20,766 nucleotides of DNA from MGBC113645 sp036308445 (lineage in GTDB: Bacteria > Bacillota_I > Bacilli_A > Erysipelotrichales > Coprobacillaceae), in the NCBI GenBank assembly GCA_036308445.1, contig JAXJVS010000067.1:1-20766 (forward strand). The letters are read 5' to 3'. The translations under genes and the position numbers were made by a program. Below, one piece after another: positions 9,187 through 16,953 of the stretch. The stretch's first letter is position 1. Each line of letters begins with the position of its first letter. The notes below the pieces were generated by a model, which was not told where the DNA came from, ran no database searches, and saw nothing but the letters and a program-made list of their open reading frames with translations.

Positions 9187-10760
9187 GCTTCATCACTCCT
9201 TAAGATTTCCTCAGCACATAAAATACCATCAATAGCTGAGGAAATAATACCTCCAGCATAGCCAGCACCTTCACCTATTGGATAAATTCTCTCATTATCA
9301 ATGTGATAATGATTATTTCTTAAAATTCTTACTGGTGAAGAGCTTCGGCCTTCTATCCCAATGATTAAAGTATCATCACTTAAAAAACCTGGCATCTTTT
9401 GATTCATTAATACTAATCCTTCTTTTAAAGAACGATTAATAAATTCTGGAAATAATTGATTCATATCAACAAACTTAATACCTGGACGATAAGTCGAAAT
9501 AATACCTTTATAATCAGTACTTATTTCATTATCTAGATAATCACTAACCAAAGAAGCAGGGGCATGATAATTACTACCACCTAATTCAAAAGCTTTCTTT
9601 TCTAATTGACGTTGGAATTCTATTCCTGCCAATGGATGGTCACTCTCAAAATCCTTAGGATTTACAGTTACTAATATTGCACTATTTGCATTATCACCAT
9701 CTCGTTTATATTCACTCATACCATTAATACATAAATAACCTTCTTCACTTGACGATGGCACAACATATCCACCTGGACACATACAGAAAGTATAGACTCC
9801 ACGTCTATCTTTTGTTTGAACTGCTAACTTATAATTTGCTGCTTTTAAAGCAGGATGAGTTGCATATTTGTGATATTGTATCTCATCTATGACTTTTTGT
9901 GATTGTTCAATTCGTACACCTACTGCAAATGCTTTAGGAATCATTGTAATTAATGAATTTTTAGATAGTGCTTCATAAGTATCTCTAGCACTATGACCAA
10001 TTGCCAAGACAAGATCATCTACGAGGTATTCTTTATGTTCACCTTTTTGAATAACATTCACTTTATATTGATTATCATTCTTTTTAAAATCAATAAATTG
10101 TGTTTCAAAATGAACTTTTCCTCCTAAAGAAATTATCTCTTCCCTCATACTTTTAACAACATTTCTTAAATAATCAGTACCAATATGAGGTTTAGATAAA
10201 TATAAAATATCTTTAGGTGCTCCATGAGCAACAAACGTATCTAAAACATAAGGTATTCTCTCGTTTTTTATACCTGTAGTTAATTTACCATCAGAAAAAG
10301 TTCCAGCTCCTCCCTCTCCGAAAGTAATATTACTATTAGGATTAAGCTTTCCTTTTTCTAACAACTCATTAACATCTTTAATGCGTTCTTCTACTGCTTT
10401 TCCTCTTTCAATCAGCATAACATCTTCTCCTGCTTTTGCTAGAACATAGGCACAGAAAAGACCAGCAGGTCCACTTCCTACTACCATTACCTTATGATTA
10501 TTTTTAGGAAGATACTGATAAACATAAGGCTTATAATAAGATAACTGATGTTTAGAATGTTGTTTCATAAAACTTTCTTCATCATTAACTTCAAATGCAA
10601 AACTACAGATAAAATGAACTTTTGAACGTCTAGCATCAATAGACTGTTTAATTAATTTTACATTTTGTATTTCTTTTTCTCTTACATTTAATATTTGAGA
10701 TATCACTTTTGCATATCTCTTTTCATTTAAAGAAACTTTCACATTACTTATTTTCAGCAT
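9180..10760 (-). CDS. FAD-dependent dehydrogenase-like flavoprotein (COG2509 type)
   Basis: Probable cytoplasmic flavoprotein of unknown reaction, 526 residues. It has an N-terminal alpha/beta domain of about 85 residues, then the FAD dinucleotide fold with VVGSGPAG (93-100) and acidic residue E118 ending the second strand. ITFGEGGAGTFSDGKLTTG (about 145-163) is a glycine-rich flavin-contact segment typical of this family. The second FAD motif near the C-terminus reads YPIGEGAGYAGG (about 492-503). The overall pattern matches the widespread but poorly characterised COG2509 family. It overlaps the preceding flavoprotein gene by 17 nt and touches ktrB, so the four genes are translationally linked. 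No catalytic role can be assigned from sequence; a link with potassium transport is suggested only by gene order. Confidence 0.85.
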   Translation of the reverse strand: MLKISNVKVSLNEKRYAKVISQILNVREKEIQNVKLIKQSIDARRSKVHFICSFAFEVNDEESFMKQHSKHQLSYYKPYVYQYLPKNNHKVMVVGSGPAGLFCAYVLAKAGEDVMLIERGKAVEERIKDVNELLEKGKLNPNSNITFGEGGAGTFSDGKLTTGIKNERIPYVLDTFVAHGAPKDILYLSKPHIGTDYLRNVVKSMREEIISLGGKVHFETQFIDFKKNDNQYKVNVIQKGEHKEYLVDDLVLAIGHSARDTYEALSKNSLITMIPKAFAVGVRIEQSQKVIDEIQYHKYATHPALKAANYKLAVQTKDRRGVYTFCMCPGGYVVPSSSEEGYLCINGMSEYKRDGDNANSAILVTVNPKDFESDHPLAGIEFQRQLEKKAFELGGSNYHAPASLVSDYLDNEISTDYKGIISTYRPGIKFVDMNQLFPEFINRSLKEGLVLMNQKMPGFLSDDTLIIGIEGRSSSPVRILRNNHYHIDNERIYPIGEGAGYAGGIISSAIDGILCAEEILRSDEAC

Positions 10761-11898
10761 AATATTTCCTTTCTATTGCTTTAGCGACAGTATATCCACT
10801 CGCAAACGCAAAATGCAGATTATATCCACCACAATCACCAGCTACATCCAAAACTTCACCAACAGCATATAAATGTGGATATTTCATAATTTCTAATGAA
10901 GAATCAACTTCTTCTAAAGCTAATCCTCCTCTTAAAACCTGAGCATAACTTTCATCTCTTAATCCAATGACTTCTACTTTAAAATGTTTTAAAGCATTTA
11001 CAATATCTTTAGTTGTCTTTAGATTTCTTTTTTCTAAAAAAGAAGCTAACTTATTATTGACCAAGCCATCGTAGAAATGATTATAGTCCTGATTTAATCT
11101 TTCATCAATCATTTTAAACAACTCTTTTTCACTATAATCATCAAACATATCTATCTCTAAAGTCATTTTTTCTCCTTTAAAATACCTCGACAACAACATA
11201 ACTGCAATACCACTCACTCCATCATCAGTAAATAATAATTCACCTTTTTCTTGAAATGTATTCATTTTATCCATTAGAGTAAAAGTCCCTTTAACTCTTA
11301 CTCCTTTTAATTTAGGAAATGCAGGGTTCGTCTTCATTTGTACTAAACTAGGTATTAAAGGATTCACTTTTAAATTTAATTTTTCAAATATTTTATAGCG
11401 ATCAAACGTTGTTCCGGATAATTTACCAGCTGGAGATCCCATTGCAAAAACAAGTTCATTATAATGAAAGTCTTGTTTATTTGTATGTACAATTGATTGA
11501 CTATAATCAACAGATTGAACAATCTGTTCATACAAAAATAATACACCTAAACTCTCTGCCTTATTCAATAAACAATTCTTAACCGTTACAGCTTGTTCAC
11601 TTCGAGGATATAATAACTCTCCCTGGTATTTAGTAAGAATACCTAAATCATAAAATTCATTTACAATATCATAATCTAATATATGTTTAATTTTATGAAT
11701 ATTTTGACCTTCGTAATGTTTAATATCAATGTTCTTATTAGATAAATTACATCTACCATTACCTGTAGCTGTGAGTTTTTTTAAAGCTGTATTGTTTTGT
11801 TCTAAGACAATAACATCTATATCATTTATATACTTTTTTAAATAAATAGCTGTTAAAACACCACTTGCTCCAGCACCAATAATTATTACTTTTTTCAT
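10744..11898 (-). CDS. NAD(P)/FAD-dependent oxidoreductase, BaiN/HI0933 (YhiN) family
   Basis: Flavoprotein of 384 residues, close to the family's usual length near 400. It opens with the FAD fingerprint IIIGAGASG (5-13) and the acidic E33 at the end of the second strand. The family hallmark ATGNGRCNLSN follows at about 44-54, and the C-terminal FAD motif reads YAVGEVLDVAGDCGGYNL (about 346-363). Members include BaiN, proposed to reduce bile-acid intermediates in clostridia, and uncharacterised HI0933/YhiN proteins; true physiological substrates are mostly unknown, so bai function should not be assumed. AGGTGG lies six bases upstream of the ATG. It is the first gene of the operon that continues into the COG2509 flavoprotein, ktrB and ktrA. 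Confidence 0.88.
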   Translation of the reverse strand: MKKVIIIGAGASGVLTAIYLKKYINDIDVIVLEQNNTALKKLTATGNGRCNLSNKNIDIKHYEGQNIHKIKHILDYDIVNEFYDLGILTKYQGELLYPRSEQAVTVKNCLLNKAESLGVLFLYEQIVQSVDYSQSIVHTNKQDFHYNELVFAMGSPAGKLSGTTFDRYKIFEKLNLKVNPLIPSLVQMKTNPAFPKLKGVRVKGTFTLMDKMNTFQEKGELLFTDDGVSGIAVMLLSRYFKGEKMTLEIDMFDDYSEKELFKMIDERLNQDYNHFYDGLVNNKLASFLEKRNLKTTKDIVNALKHFKVEVIGLRDESYAQVLRGGLALEEVDSSLEIMKYPHLYAVGEVLDVAGDCGGYNLHFAFASGYTVAKAIERKYYAENK

Positions 11899-11924
11899 TA
11901 ATCCACCTACTTTGTATCAAATTC

Positions 11925-11933
11925 ATTTTAACA
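11925..11933 (-). promoter_or_regulatory. Candidate extended -10 promoter for flavoprotein-ktrBA operon
   Basis: Minus-strand TGTTAAAAT, an extended -10, sits 27 bases upstream of the first flavoprotein start. No good -35 is seen. The divergent intergenic region (11899-12092, 194 bases) also holds the yebC promoter. The rest is AT-rich with nothing else recognisable; no riboswitch-like structure was found. Confidence 0.45.
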
Positions 11934-12035
11934 TATTTCTATTAAAGATAAACATATATACTCTAAAATATAAGTCATTTTAATATAAATCAACAAAAAA
12001 ATATACTAAAATCAAGAAATGATTATCGCTTTTTA

Positions 12036-12064
12036 TTGAAATATAACAAGAAAATGTTTATAAT
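12036..12064 (+). promoter_or_regulatory. Promoter of the yebC-family gene
   Basis: TTGAAA (12036-12041), a 17-bp spacer and TATAAT (12059-12064) form a near-consensus sigma-A promoter. Transcription would start near 12071, giving a leader of about 22 bases that carries AAGGAGG (12078-12084). Confidence 0.8.
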
Positions 12065-12092
12065 ATTCAAGACGAAAAAGGAGGAATTTTCA

Positions 12093-12833
12093 ATGGGTAG
12101 AGCACATGAAGTGCGTAAAGTTGCAATGGCAAAAACTGCAGCTAAGAAAGCAAAATTATATTCACGTTATGGAAAAGAAATTTATTTAGTAGCAAAAGCT
12201 GGTGGAACTGAATTAGATGGTAACTTATCTTTAAGAAAAATTGTAGAAAAAGCTAAAAAAGAACAAGTCCCTGCAGATGTTATTAAAAGAGCTATAGATA
12301 AAGTTAAAAGTGGAGCTACTGAAAACTATGATCCAATTCAATTTGAAGGATTTGGGCCAGGAAACTCAACTATTATTGTTAAATGTTTAACAGATAATAT
12401 TAATCGTACTATTTCTCAGGTACGTCCTGCATTTACAAAATCAAAAGCAAAATTAGGTGCTGAAGGTTCTGTATCTTATTTATATGATATTGAAAGTACA
12501 GTTATCTTTGGTGGTATGAGCGAAGAAGAAGCATTAGATGCATTAATCATGGGAGAAGTAGATGCTAAAGATATTACAACTTTAGAAGATGGTCGTATTA
12601 AAGTTGTAGGTGAACCTACTGATTTAAACAATATTAAAGTTGCTTTAGAAACTGCTAAAGCTGACATTGAATTTGATGTTGATGAAATCACTACAACACC
12701 TCAAGATACTGTTGAACTTGAAGGTGATGATATGATGTTATTTGAACGTTTAATGACTTTATTAAATGATTGCGATGACGTTGACCAAATTTTCCATAAT
12801 GTAGCTAATTATGATGATGGAGAAGAAGAATAA
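12093..12833 (+). CDS. yebC: YebC/TACO1-family protein (YebC2/YeeI-like)
   Basis: Member of the YebC/PmpR/TACO1 family, 246 residues from the ATG at 12093. That start is chosen because AAGGAGG lies eight bases upstream and the protein then opens with the family's MGRAHEVRKVAMAK-type N-terminus. An upstream TTG at 12036 in the same frame coincides with the -35 box and cannot be the start. FEGFGPGNSTIIVKCLTDN (about 88-106) is the conserved central segment. The N-terminal region resembles the Bacillus YeeI branch more than E. coli YebC. The family has been described both as DNA-binding transcription regulators and, more recently, as ribosome-associated translation factors, like mitochondrial TACO1. 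Cytoplasmic and probably monocistronic. The C-terminus is acidic (DDGEEE). Confidence 0.92.
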   Translation: MGRAHEVRKVAMAKTAAKKAKLYSRYGKEIYLVAKAGGTELDGNLSLRKIVEKAKKEQVPADVIKRAIDKVKSGATENYDPIQFEGFGPGNSTIIVKCLTDNINRTISQVRPAFTKSKAKLGAEGSVSYLYDIESTVIFGGMSEEEALDALIMGEVDAKDITTLEDGRIKVVGEPTDLNNIKVALETAKADIEFDVDEITTTPQDTVELEGDDMMLFERLMTLLNDCDDVDQIFHNVANYDDGEEE

Positions 12834-12857
12834 CAGTTTGTTATTCTTTTTTATTTT
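12826..12857 (+). terminator. Intrinsic terminator of the yebC-family gene
   Basis: A 10-bp stem (AAGAATAACA / TGTTATTCTT) with a GTT loop is followed by TTTTATTTT. The stop codon TAA (12831-12833) is inside the left arm. Confidence 0.8.
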
Positions 12858-12884
12858 AAAGGAGCTATTTTATAGCTCCTTTAA
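12856..12884. terminator. Second hairpin at the convergent yebC/response-regulator junction
   Basis: A perfect 13-bp stem (TTAAAGGAGCTAT / ATAGCTCCTTTAA) has a 3-nt loop. It includes the TAA stop of the minus-strand response regulator (12881-12883). Only three T residues follow on either strand, so it may be a weak terminator or an mRNA 3'-end stabilising structure for the ktr-kdp operon. Confidence 0.55.
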
Positions 12885-13573
12885 TCGCTCTTAAATTTAT
12901 ATCCAACTCCTACTTCAGTGATAATAAATCTTGGATTATTCTTATCTTTTTCAATTTTTCTCCTTAATGTAGCCATAAAAACTCTTAATGCATTCTGATT
13001 AGAAGAATCTTCATAACCCCATATTCTTTTTTGAATATAATTGTGAGTTAGTACTTTACCTCTATGTTCAATTAAAAGTTTTAATAAGTTAAATTCAATA
13101 GGTGTCAAATGAATATTTTTATGATCAATCTGTACCTCTCTAGAAATAAAATCAATATATAAATAATCTTTTTCAAATGTATTTAATTCTTCACTATTAT
13201 TCATTTCCAACATTCTTTTAGCAACTCTTATTCTAGCAAGCAATTCACCCATATAAAAAGGTTTTATAACATAATCATTAGCTCCTAAATCTAATGCTTT
13301 TATTTTTTCTTGTTCTTCTAATCTTGCAGAGACAACAATAATAGGTTTATTAGAAATCTCTCTGATTTTTTTTATAACATCTAATCCATCTATATCAGGG
13401 AGACCTAAATCTAAAATAACAATGTCAGGATTATTTGCATAAAATAAGTTTAATGCTTCATTGCCATTTATTGTTGATAAAATTCCATATCCTTCTTGTT
13501 TTAAAGACATGTTAATAAAATTTGAAATATATTTATCATCTTCTACAACCAAAACTAGATTATTCATGTACAT
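12881..13573 (-). CDS. KdpE-like response regulator (OmpR/PhoB family)
   Basis: DNA-binding response regulator, 230 residues. The receiver domain (4-120) has the acidic pocket E11/D12, the phospho-acceptor Asp55 (VILDLGLPD), the switch region VVSAR (80-84) and Lys104 (IKPF). A C-terminal winged helix of the OmpR type follows (about 135-230), with the family segment ALRVFMATLRRKIE near residues 195-208. Overall it is most like KdpE. It overlaps the kinase gene by 14 nt. The AGGAG site is 4 bases from the ATG at 13573 and 10 from a second ATG at 13567, so either may be used. Its partner kinase and the ktrBA genes share the transcript, so it probably controls this operon rather than a KdpFABC pump, none of which is in the window. 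The direct repeats upstream of the operon are its best candidate site. Confidence 0.85.
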   Translation of the reverse strand: MYMNNLVLVVEDDKYISNFINMSLKQEGYGILSTINGNEALNLFYANNPDIVILDLGLPDIDGLDVIKKIREISNKPIIVVSARLEEQEKIKALDLGANDYVIKPFYMGELLARIRVAKRMLEMNNSEELNTFEKDYLYIDFISREVQIDHKNIHLTPIEFNLLKLLIEHRGKVLTHNYIQKRIWGYEDSSNQNALRVFMATLRRKIEKDKNNPRFIITEVGVGYKFKSD

Positions 13574-14933
13574 CTAACTCCTCTTCATCATATATAACAA
13601 ATTCAAAACACGCACCTTTTTCTTTGTTATTCTTTGCACTTATAGTACCACTATGAGCTTTTATAACTGCATAGCATATTGCTAATCCTAAACCAATACC
13701 CTTTTGACTATCTGCGCTAATACCTGGATATGTAACAAATTCATCAAATAAATTATTTTCAATAGATTTATGTATTCCTATACCAGTATCTTCTATAATG
13801 AAACGAACGCTATTTTCATGTTTTTTAACTCTTAGCCAAATTGTATCATTTCGTTGTGTGTACTTGATGGAATTATTCAATAAATTAACCAGCACTTGAA
13901 TAATAAGCTTTCCATCAACATTTACAAAAATCAATTCATCTGGTATGTCTACTATAAAATTTCGATTTTCTAAATCATTTACTAAACGTATAGCTTCACT
14001 GACCAGATCATCTACAGCTTCTAGGTTTTTATGAATAATTAAACTCCCACTATCTATCTTAGACATATTTAAAATATTTTCTACAATCTGAGTTAACCAT
14101 TTTGCCTGTTCATTAATATCATGTGATAAACTATTAATATCACTTCTATCTAAATCTTTTTTGTTAAAAATCAAAGAGCTTGCACCTACAATTCCTGTTA
14201 AAGGTGTACGTAAATCATGAGAAATGCTTTTTAACATACTATTCATCATATGTTCTCTTTCCATTTGAAGTTTAATTCTTTCTTGCTGCTGATAAGTCAT
14301 TTCTCGCTCAAGTGCATTTGCTAATTGATTAGCAGAAGCTTTTAATAGTAATTTATTATCATCGTCTATAAAACTTTTATCTACAACCTCTATAATTCCT
14401 ATCGTTTTATTTAATGAAATAATAGGATATATATTATCACTTTGTTCTTTTATATCTAAAGATATACTTGTATTTAAACCTGTACTTTCTTTTAAATAAA
14501 GTTCTCCTTCTTTTAATATATTCTCTATTCCGGATATATTTAATAATCTTTCTGTAAGCATATATAACTGATGTGAAATCTTTTCATTCTTTCTTGAAAT
14601 ATTGACTTGTTTTAACAATCGATCAGTTAAATTACAGGCAATAAACGAAGCAATCAAAAAGAAAAATAAAAGCATTACATCATTTGGATCACTCATATGA
14701 AAATTATATTGCGGTATTGCAAAAAAATAATTAAAAAATAATACACTTAAAATTGATGCAGCAATACTATATAAATAACCTTGAGTAAATGTCGCAACAA
14801 GTAGTACTGCAACAATAAAAACCATCAAAGAATTTTCTTTTCTAACTCCTAACGAGGCTAATACTAAAGACAAACCAACTGCTAAAATTACAATAATAAT
14901 TAAATATAAAATATATTTTATCCTGTCTTTCAT
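13560..14933 (-). CDS. KdpD-like sensor histidine kinase lacking the N-terminal KdpD and USP domains
   Basis: Membrane sensor kinase, 457 residues against about 890 for KdpD. It starts directly with the four-helix DUF4118 membrane domain of KdpD (helices about 6-26, 34-52, 54-72 and 85-103). A weak GAF-like region (about 120-210) follows, then HisKA with SISHDLRTPLTG (phospho-His239), then a HATPase with N box NLLNNSIKY (350-358), G1 EDTGIGI (381-387), F motif FDEF (396-399) and G2 KGIGLGLAI (411-419). All catalytic boxes are intact. The cytoplasmic N-terminal sensor domains that bind ATP and cyclic di-AMP in KdpD proteins are absent and no remnant lies upstream: ktrA ends 16 nt before the start, which has GGTGAT as ribosome site. 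This looks like a natural short architecture, not a broken gene. Signal sensing is presumably through the membrane domain or a partner protein. Confidence 0.87.
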   Translation of the reverse strand: MKDRIKYILYLIIIVILAVGLSLVLASLGVRKENSLMVFIVAVLLVATFTQGYLYSIAASILSVLFFNYFFAIPQYNFHMSDPNDVMLLFFFLIASFIACNLTDRLLKQVNISRKNEKISHQLYMLTERLLNISGIENILKEGELYLKESTGLNTSISLDIKEQSDNIYPIISLNKTIGIIEVVDKSFIDDDNKLLLKASANQLANALEREMTYQQQERIKLQMEREHMMNSMLKSISHDLRTPLTGIVGASSLIFNKKDLDRSDINSLSHDINEQAKWLTQIVENILNMSKIDSGSLIIHKNLEAVDDLVSEAIRLVNDLENRNFIVDIPDELIFVNVDGKLIIQVLVNLLNNSIKYTQRNDTIWLRVKKHENSVRFIIEDTGIGIHKSIENNLFDEFVTYPGISADSQKGIGLGLAICYAVIKAHSGTISAKNNKEKGACFEFVIYDEEELDVHE

Positions 14934-14949
14934 AAAATCACCAGATATA

Positions 14950-15603
14950 TTATGACATAATTCTTAATAATATATCAACATCTCTTTTTTTACCGATAAC
15001 TAATAAATGATCTGTATTATTAAATACATAGTTGACAGAAGGCAAAAATTGGGCATGTTCATCTTTCTTTATACCTATAATATAAACATTAAAAGCAGCT
15101 CTTATATTTGCTTCTTTAATTGTTTTTCCCATCCATTGTTTAATTGGTGGTATTTCATATATAGAATACTCTTTATCTAATTCTATATAATCATATAAAT
15201 GATTATGACTTAATCTTACAGCAAGTTTTTCGGCACTGTCTCTATTCGGATAAATAACTTCGTCAGCACCATTTTTCAGAAGAAACTTTGCTTGAATATC
15301 TCGTGTTGCCTGTGATATAACATATTTAGCACCTAATTCTTTAAGTAAGCTTGTTATTTCTAAACTGCTTTGAAAATTTGTTCCAATACATACAAAACAA
15401 ATATCAAAATTACCGATACCAAAACTTTTTAAAACATCTTCATTTGTACAATCTCCAATTTTAATATCTGAAATAATTTTTGTAAGATCCTCTAATTTAG
15501 ATTCATCTTTATCAACAATCATAACTTCATTATTAAAACTAGCCATTTTCTTAGCTAAATGATGTCCAAATCTTCCCATTCCTATAATTAATACTGTTTT
15601 CAT
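14950..15603 (-). CDS. ktrA: Ktr potassium uptake regulatory subunit KtrA (copy 2)
   Basis: Single-RCK cytoplasmic gating subunit, 217 residues. The nucleotide fingerprint is IIGMGRFG (6-13), with acidic D31 at the end of strand two. The segment FDICFVCIGTNFQSS is the Rossmann strand-four region. RCK_C spans about 135-217. It starts 9 nt after ktrB with an AGGAGG ribosome site that overlaps the ktrB stop, and it is followed after 16 nt by the KdpD-like kinase gene. The pair with ktrB is a full second Ktr system; unlike copy 1 it is co-encoded with a two-component system. Sequence is clearly homologous to copy 1 but well diverged, so this is an old duplication or separate acquisition and not a recent tandem repeat. 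Confidence 0.93.
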   Translation of the reverse strand: MKTVLIIGMGRFGHHLAKKMASFNNEVMIVDKDESKLEDLTKIISDIKIGDCTNEDVLKSFGIGNFDICFVCIGTNFQSSLEITSLLKELGAKYVISQATRDIQAKFLLKNGADEVIYPNRDSAEKLAVRLSHNHLYDYIELDKEYSIYEIPPIKQWMGKTIKEANIRAAFNVYIIGIKKDEHAQFLPSVNYVFNNTDHLLVIGKKRDVDILLRIMS

Positions 15604-15612
15604 AATAACCTC

Positions 15613-16953
15613 CTACCCTATAGCTATCTTTTCTGAAGGATTAATACATTTCTTAACATTCTTTCTTCTTGTTAAGCTTAATGCAAACGTTAAACTTCCA
15701 ACCCTTCCACTATACATTAATATAATTATTACAATTTTTGATGACAATACCAAATTTCTTGTTATTCCTGTTGATATACCGACTGTTCCCATTGCTGAAA
15801 AAACTTCAAACAGAATATCCTCCAATAATAACTCACTTTGAAAAAAAGAAATACTAATTACACCAATAACAACAAGCATTAAATTCATAAGCAAAACAGT
15901 ACATGCTTTTTTTATAACATCTATCTCAAATCTTCTATTAAAAATATTACATTCTGTTTTATTAGAAATAACTGAATAAATAAAAACAATTAATACAGCA
16001 AAAGTGGTTGTCTTAATACCACCAGCAGTTGAACCGGGACTTCCTCCAACAAACATCAAAAGCATTAATAACAGTTTTCCTGCTGTTGACATTTTTGTCA
16101 CATCTAGAGTATTAAATCCTGCAGTTCTAGCAGTAATAGATTGAAAACAAGATGCAAGTATCTGTTCATTAAATGATAAACCAGATAAAGAATAATGATA
16201 TTCAAAAACATAAAAGAATAATGTACCTAATACAATTAATAAAAATGTTGTTAATAATACAACTTTTGTCTGTAATAAATAACGATGTATATATAGTTTA
16301 TGTTCAAATATATCATCCCATACAATAAAACCTATACCGCCTATAACTATCAATAACATGATAACAGTATTAACTAATATATTATCTGCATAATAAACTA
16401 AAGAACAGTAAGGTTCCATATAACCAAACAAATCAAAACCAGCATTACAAAAAGCAGAAACGGAATGAAAAATACCATAATAAATTCCTTTAACCAAACC
16501 AAAGTCTTTTATAAAGACAGATGACAATAAAACAGCCCCTAATGTTTCAAAGAAAAATGTTCCTTTAATAATTCTTTTAACAAGCCTTACTCCTCCAGAA
16601 AGATGTAAAGTATTAACACTTTCTTCAATCAATCCTCGCTGTTTTAAACTAATCTTTTTCTTTAAGTAAGAAGCAAAAAATACACCTATGGTAATAAATC
16701 CTAAACCTCCTATTTGAATCAATAACAAAATAATCAATTGACCAAATAACGTCCAATATTGATAAGTGTCAACTACAACTAAACCAGTAACACAAGATGC
16801 GCTAGTAGCTGTAAATAAAGCATCTATAAACGATATAGAATAAGCATGAGAAGATATTGGTAACATAAGTAAAAGTGTACCTATTAAAATAATAACAGCA
16901 AATCCAATTGCAATAATTTTTACATTTGACAAATGATTAATGATTTTGTTCAT
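15613..16953 (-). CDS. ktrB: Ktr potassium uptake membrane subunit KtrB (copy 2)
   Basis: Potassium translocating subunit, 446 residues. The pore regions are TATSASCVTGLV (48-59), SAFCNAGFDLFG (166-177), ITARTAGFNTLD (273-284) and SAMGTVGISTGI (386-397), each with the filter Gly. The gating loop VGGSPGSTAGGIKT (302-315) and the last-helix GRVG motif are intact, so the channel appears functional. Its start overlaps the stop of the small upstream membrane protein by 17 nt, indicating coupled translation. The N-terminus is short, as in Firmicute KtrB. Compared with copy 1, the gating loop reads GSPGSTAGG in place of GSPAGTAGG, and the segment after the fourth filter differs; effects on ion affinity or Na+ coupling cannot be read from this. 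Confidence 0.95.
   Translation of the reverse strand: MNKIINHLSNVKIIAIGFAVIILIGTLLLMLPISSHAYSISFIDALFTATSASCVTGLVVVDTYQYWTLFGQLIILLLIQIGGLGFITIGVFFASYLKKKISLKQRGLIEESVNTLHLSGGVRLVKRIIKGTFFFETLGAVLLSSVFIKDFGLVKGIYYGIFHSVSAFCNAGFDLFGYMEPYCSLVYYADNILVNTVIMLLIVIGGIGFIVWDDIFEHKLYIHRYLLQTKVVLLTTFLLIVLGTLFFYVFEYHYSLSGLSFNEQILASCFQSITARTAGFNTLDVTKMSTAGKLLLMLLMFVGGSPGSTAGGIKTTTFAVLIVFIYSVISNKTECNIFNRRFEIDVIKKACTVLLMNLMLVVIGVISISFFQSELLLEDILFEVFSAMGTVGISTGITRNLVLSSKIVIIILMYSGRVGSLTFALSLTRRKNVKKCINPSEKIAIG

Noticed and set aside
10744..11898. Assignment of the first flavoprotein as a bile-acid dehydroxylation (bai) enzyme
   Set aside because: Only the broad family matches; no other bai gene is present and most members of this family are in organisms without bile-acid metabolism.
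11899..12035. TTAAAGATA at 11942-11950 as another copy of the putative operator half-site
   Set aside because: It has an extra A compared with the 8-mer and no second copy 11 bases away, so it is most likely chance in AT-rich DNA.
12036..12092. N-terminal extension of the yebC-family protein from a TTG at 12036
   Set aside because: The TTG is part of the -35 box of the promoter and the extension contains the ribosome site; the conserved N-terminus begins at the ATG at 12093.
12476..12691. Minus-strand open frame of 71 codons
   Set aside because: Antisense shadow within the yebC-family gene, with Ser/Ile-rich composition.
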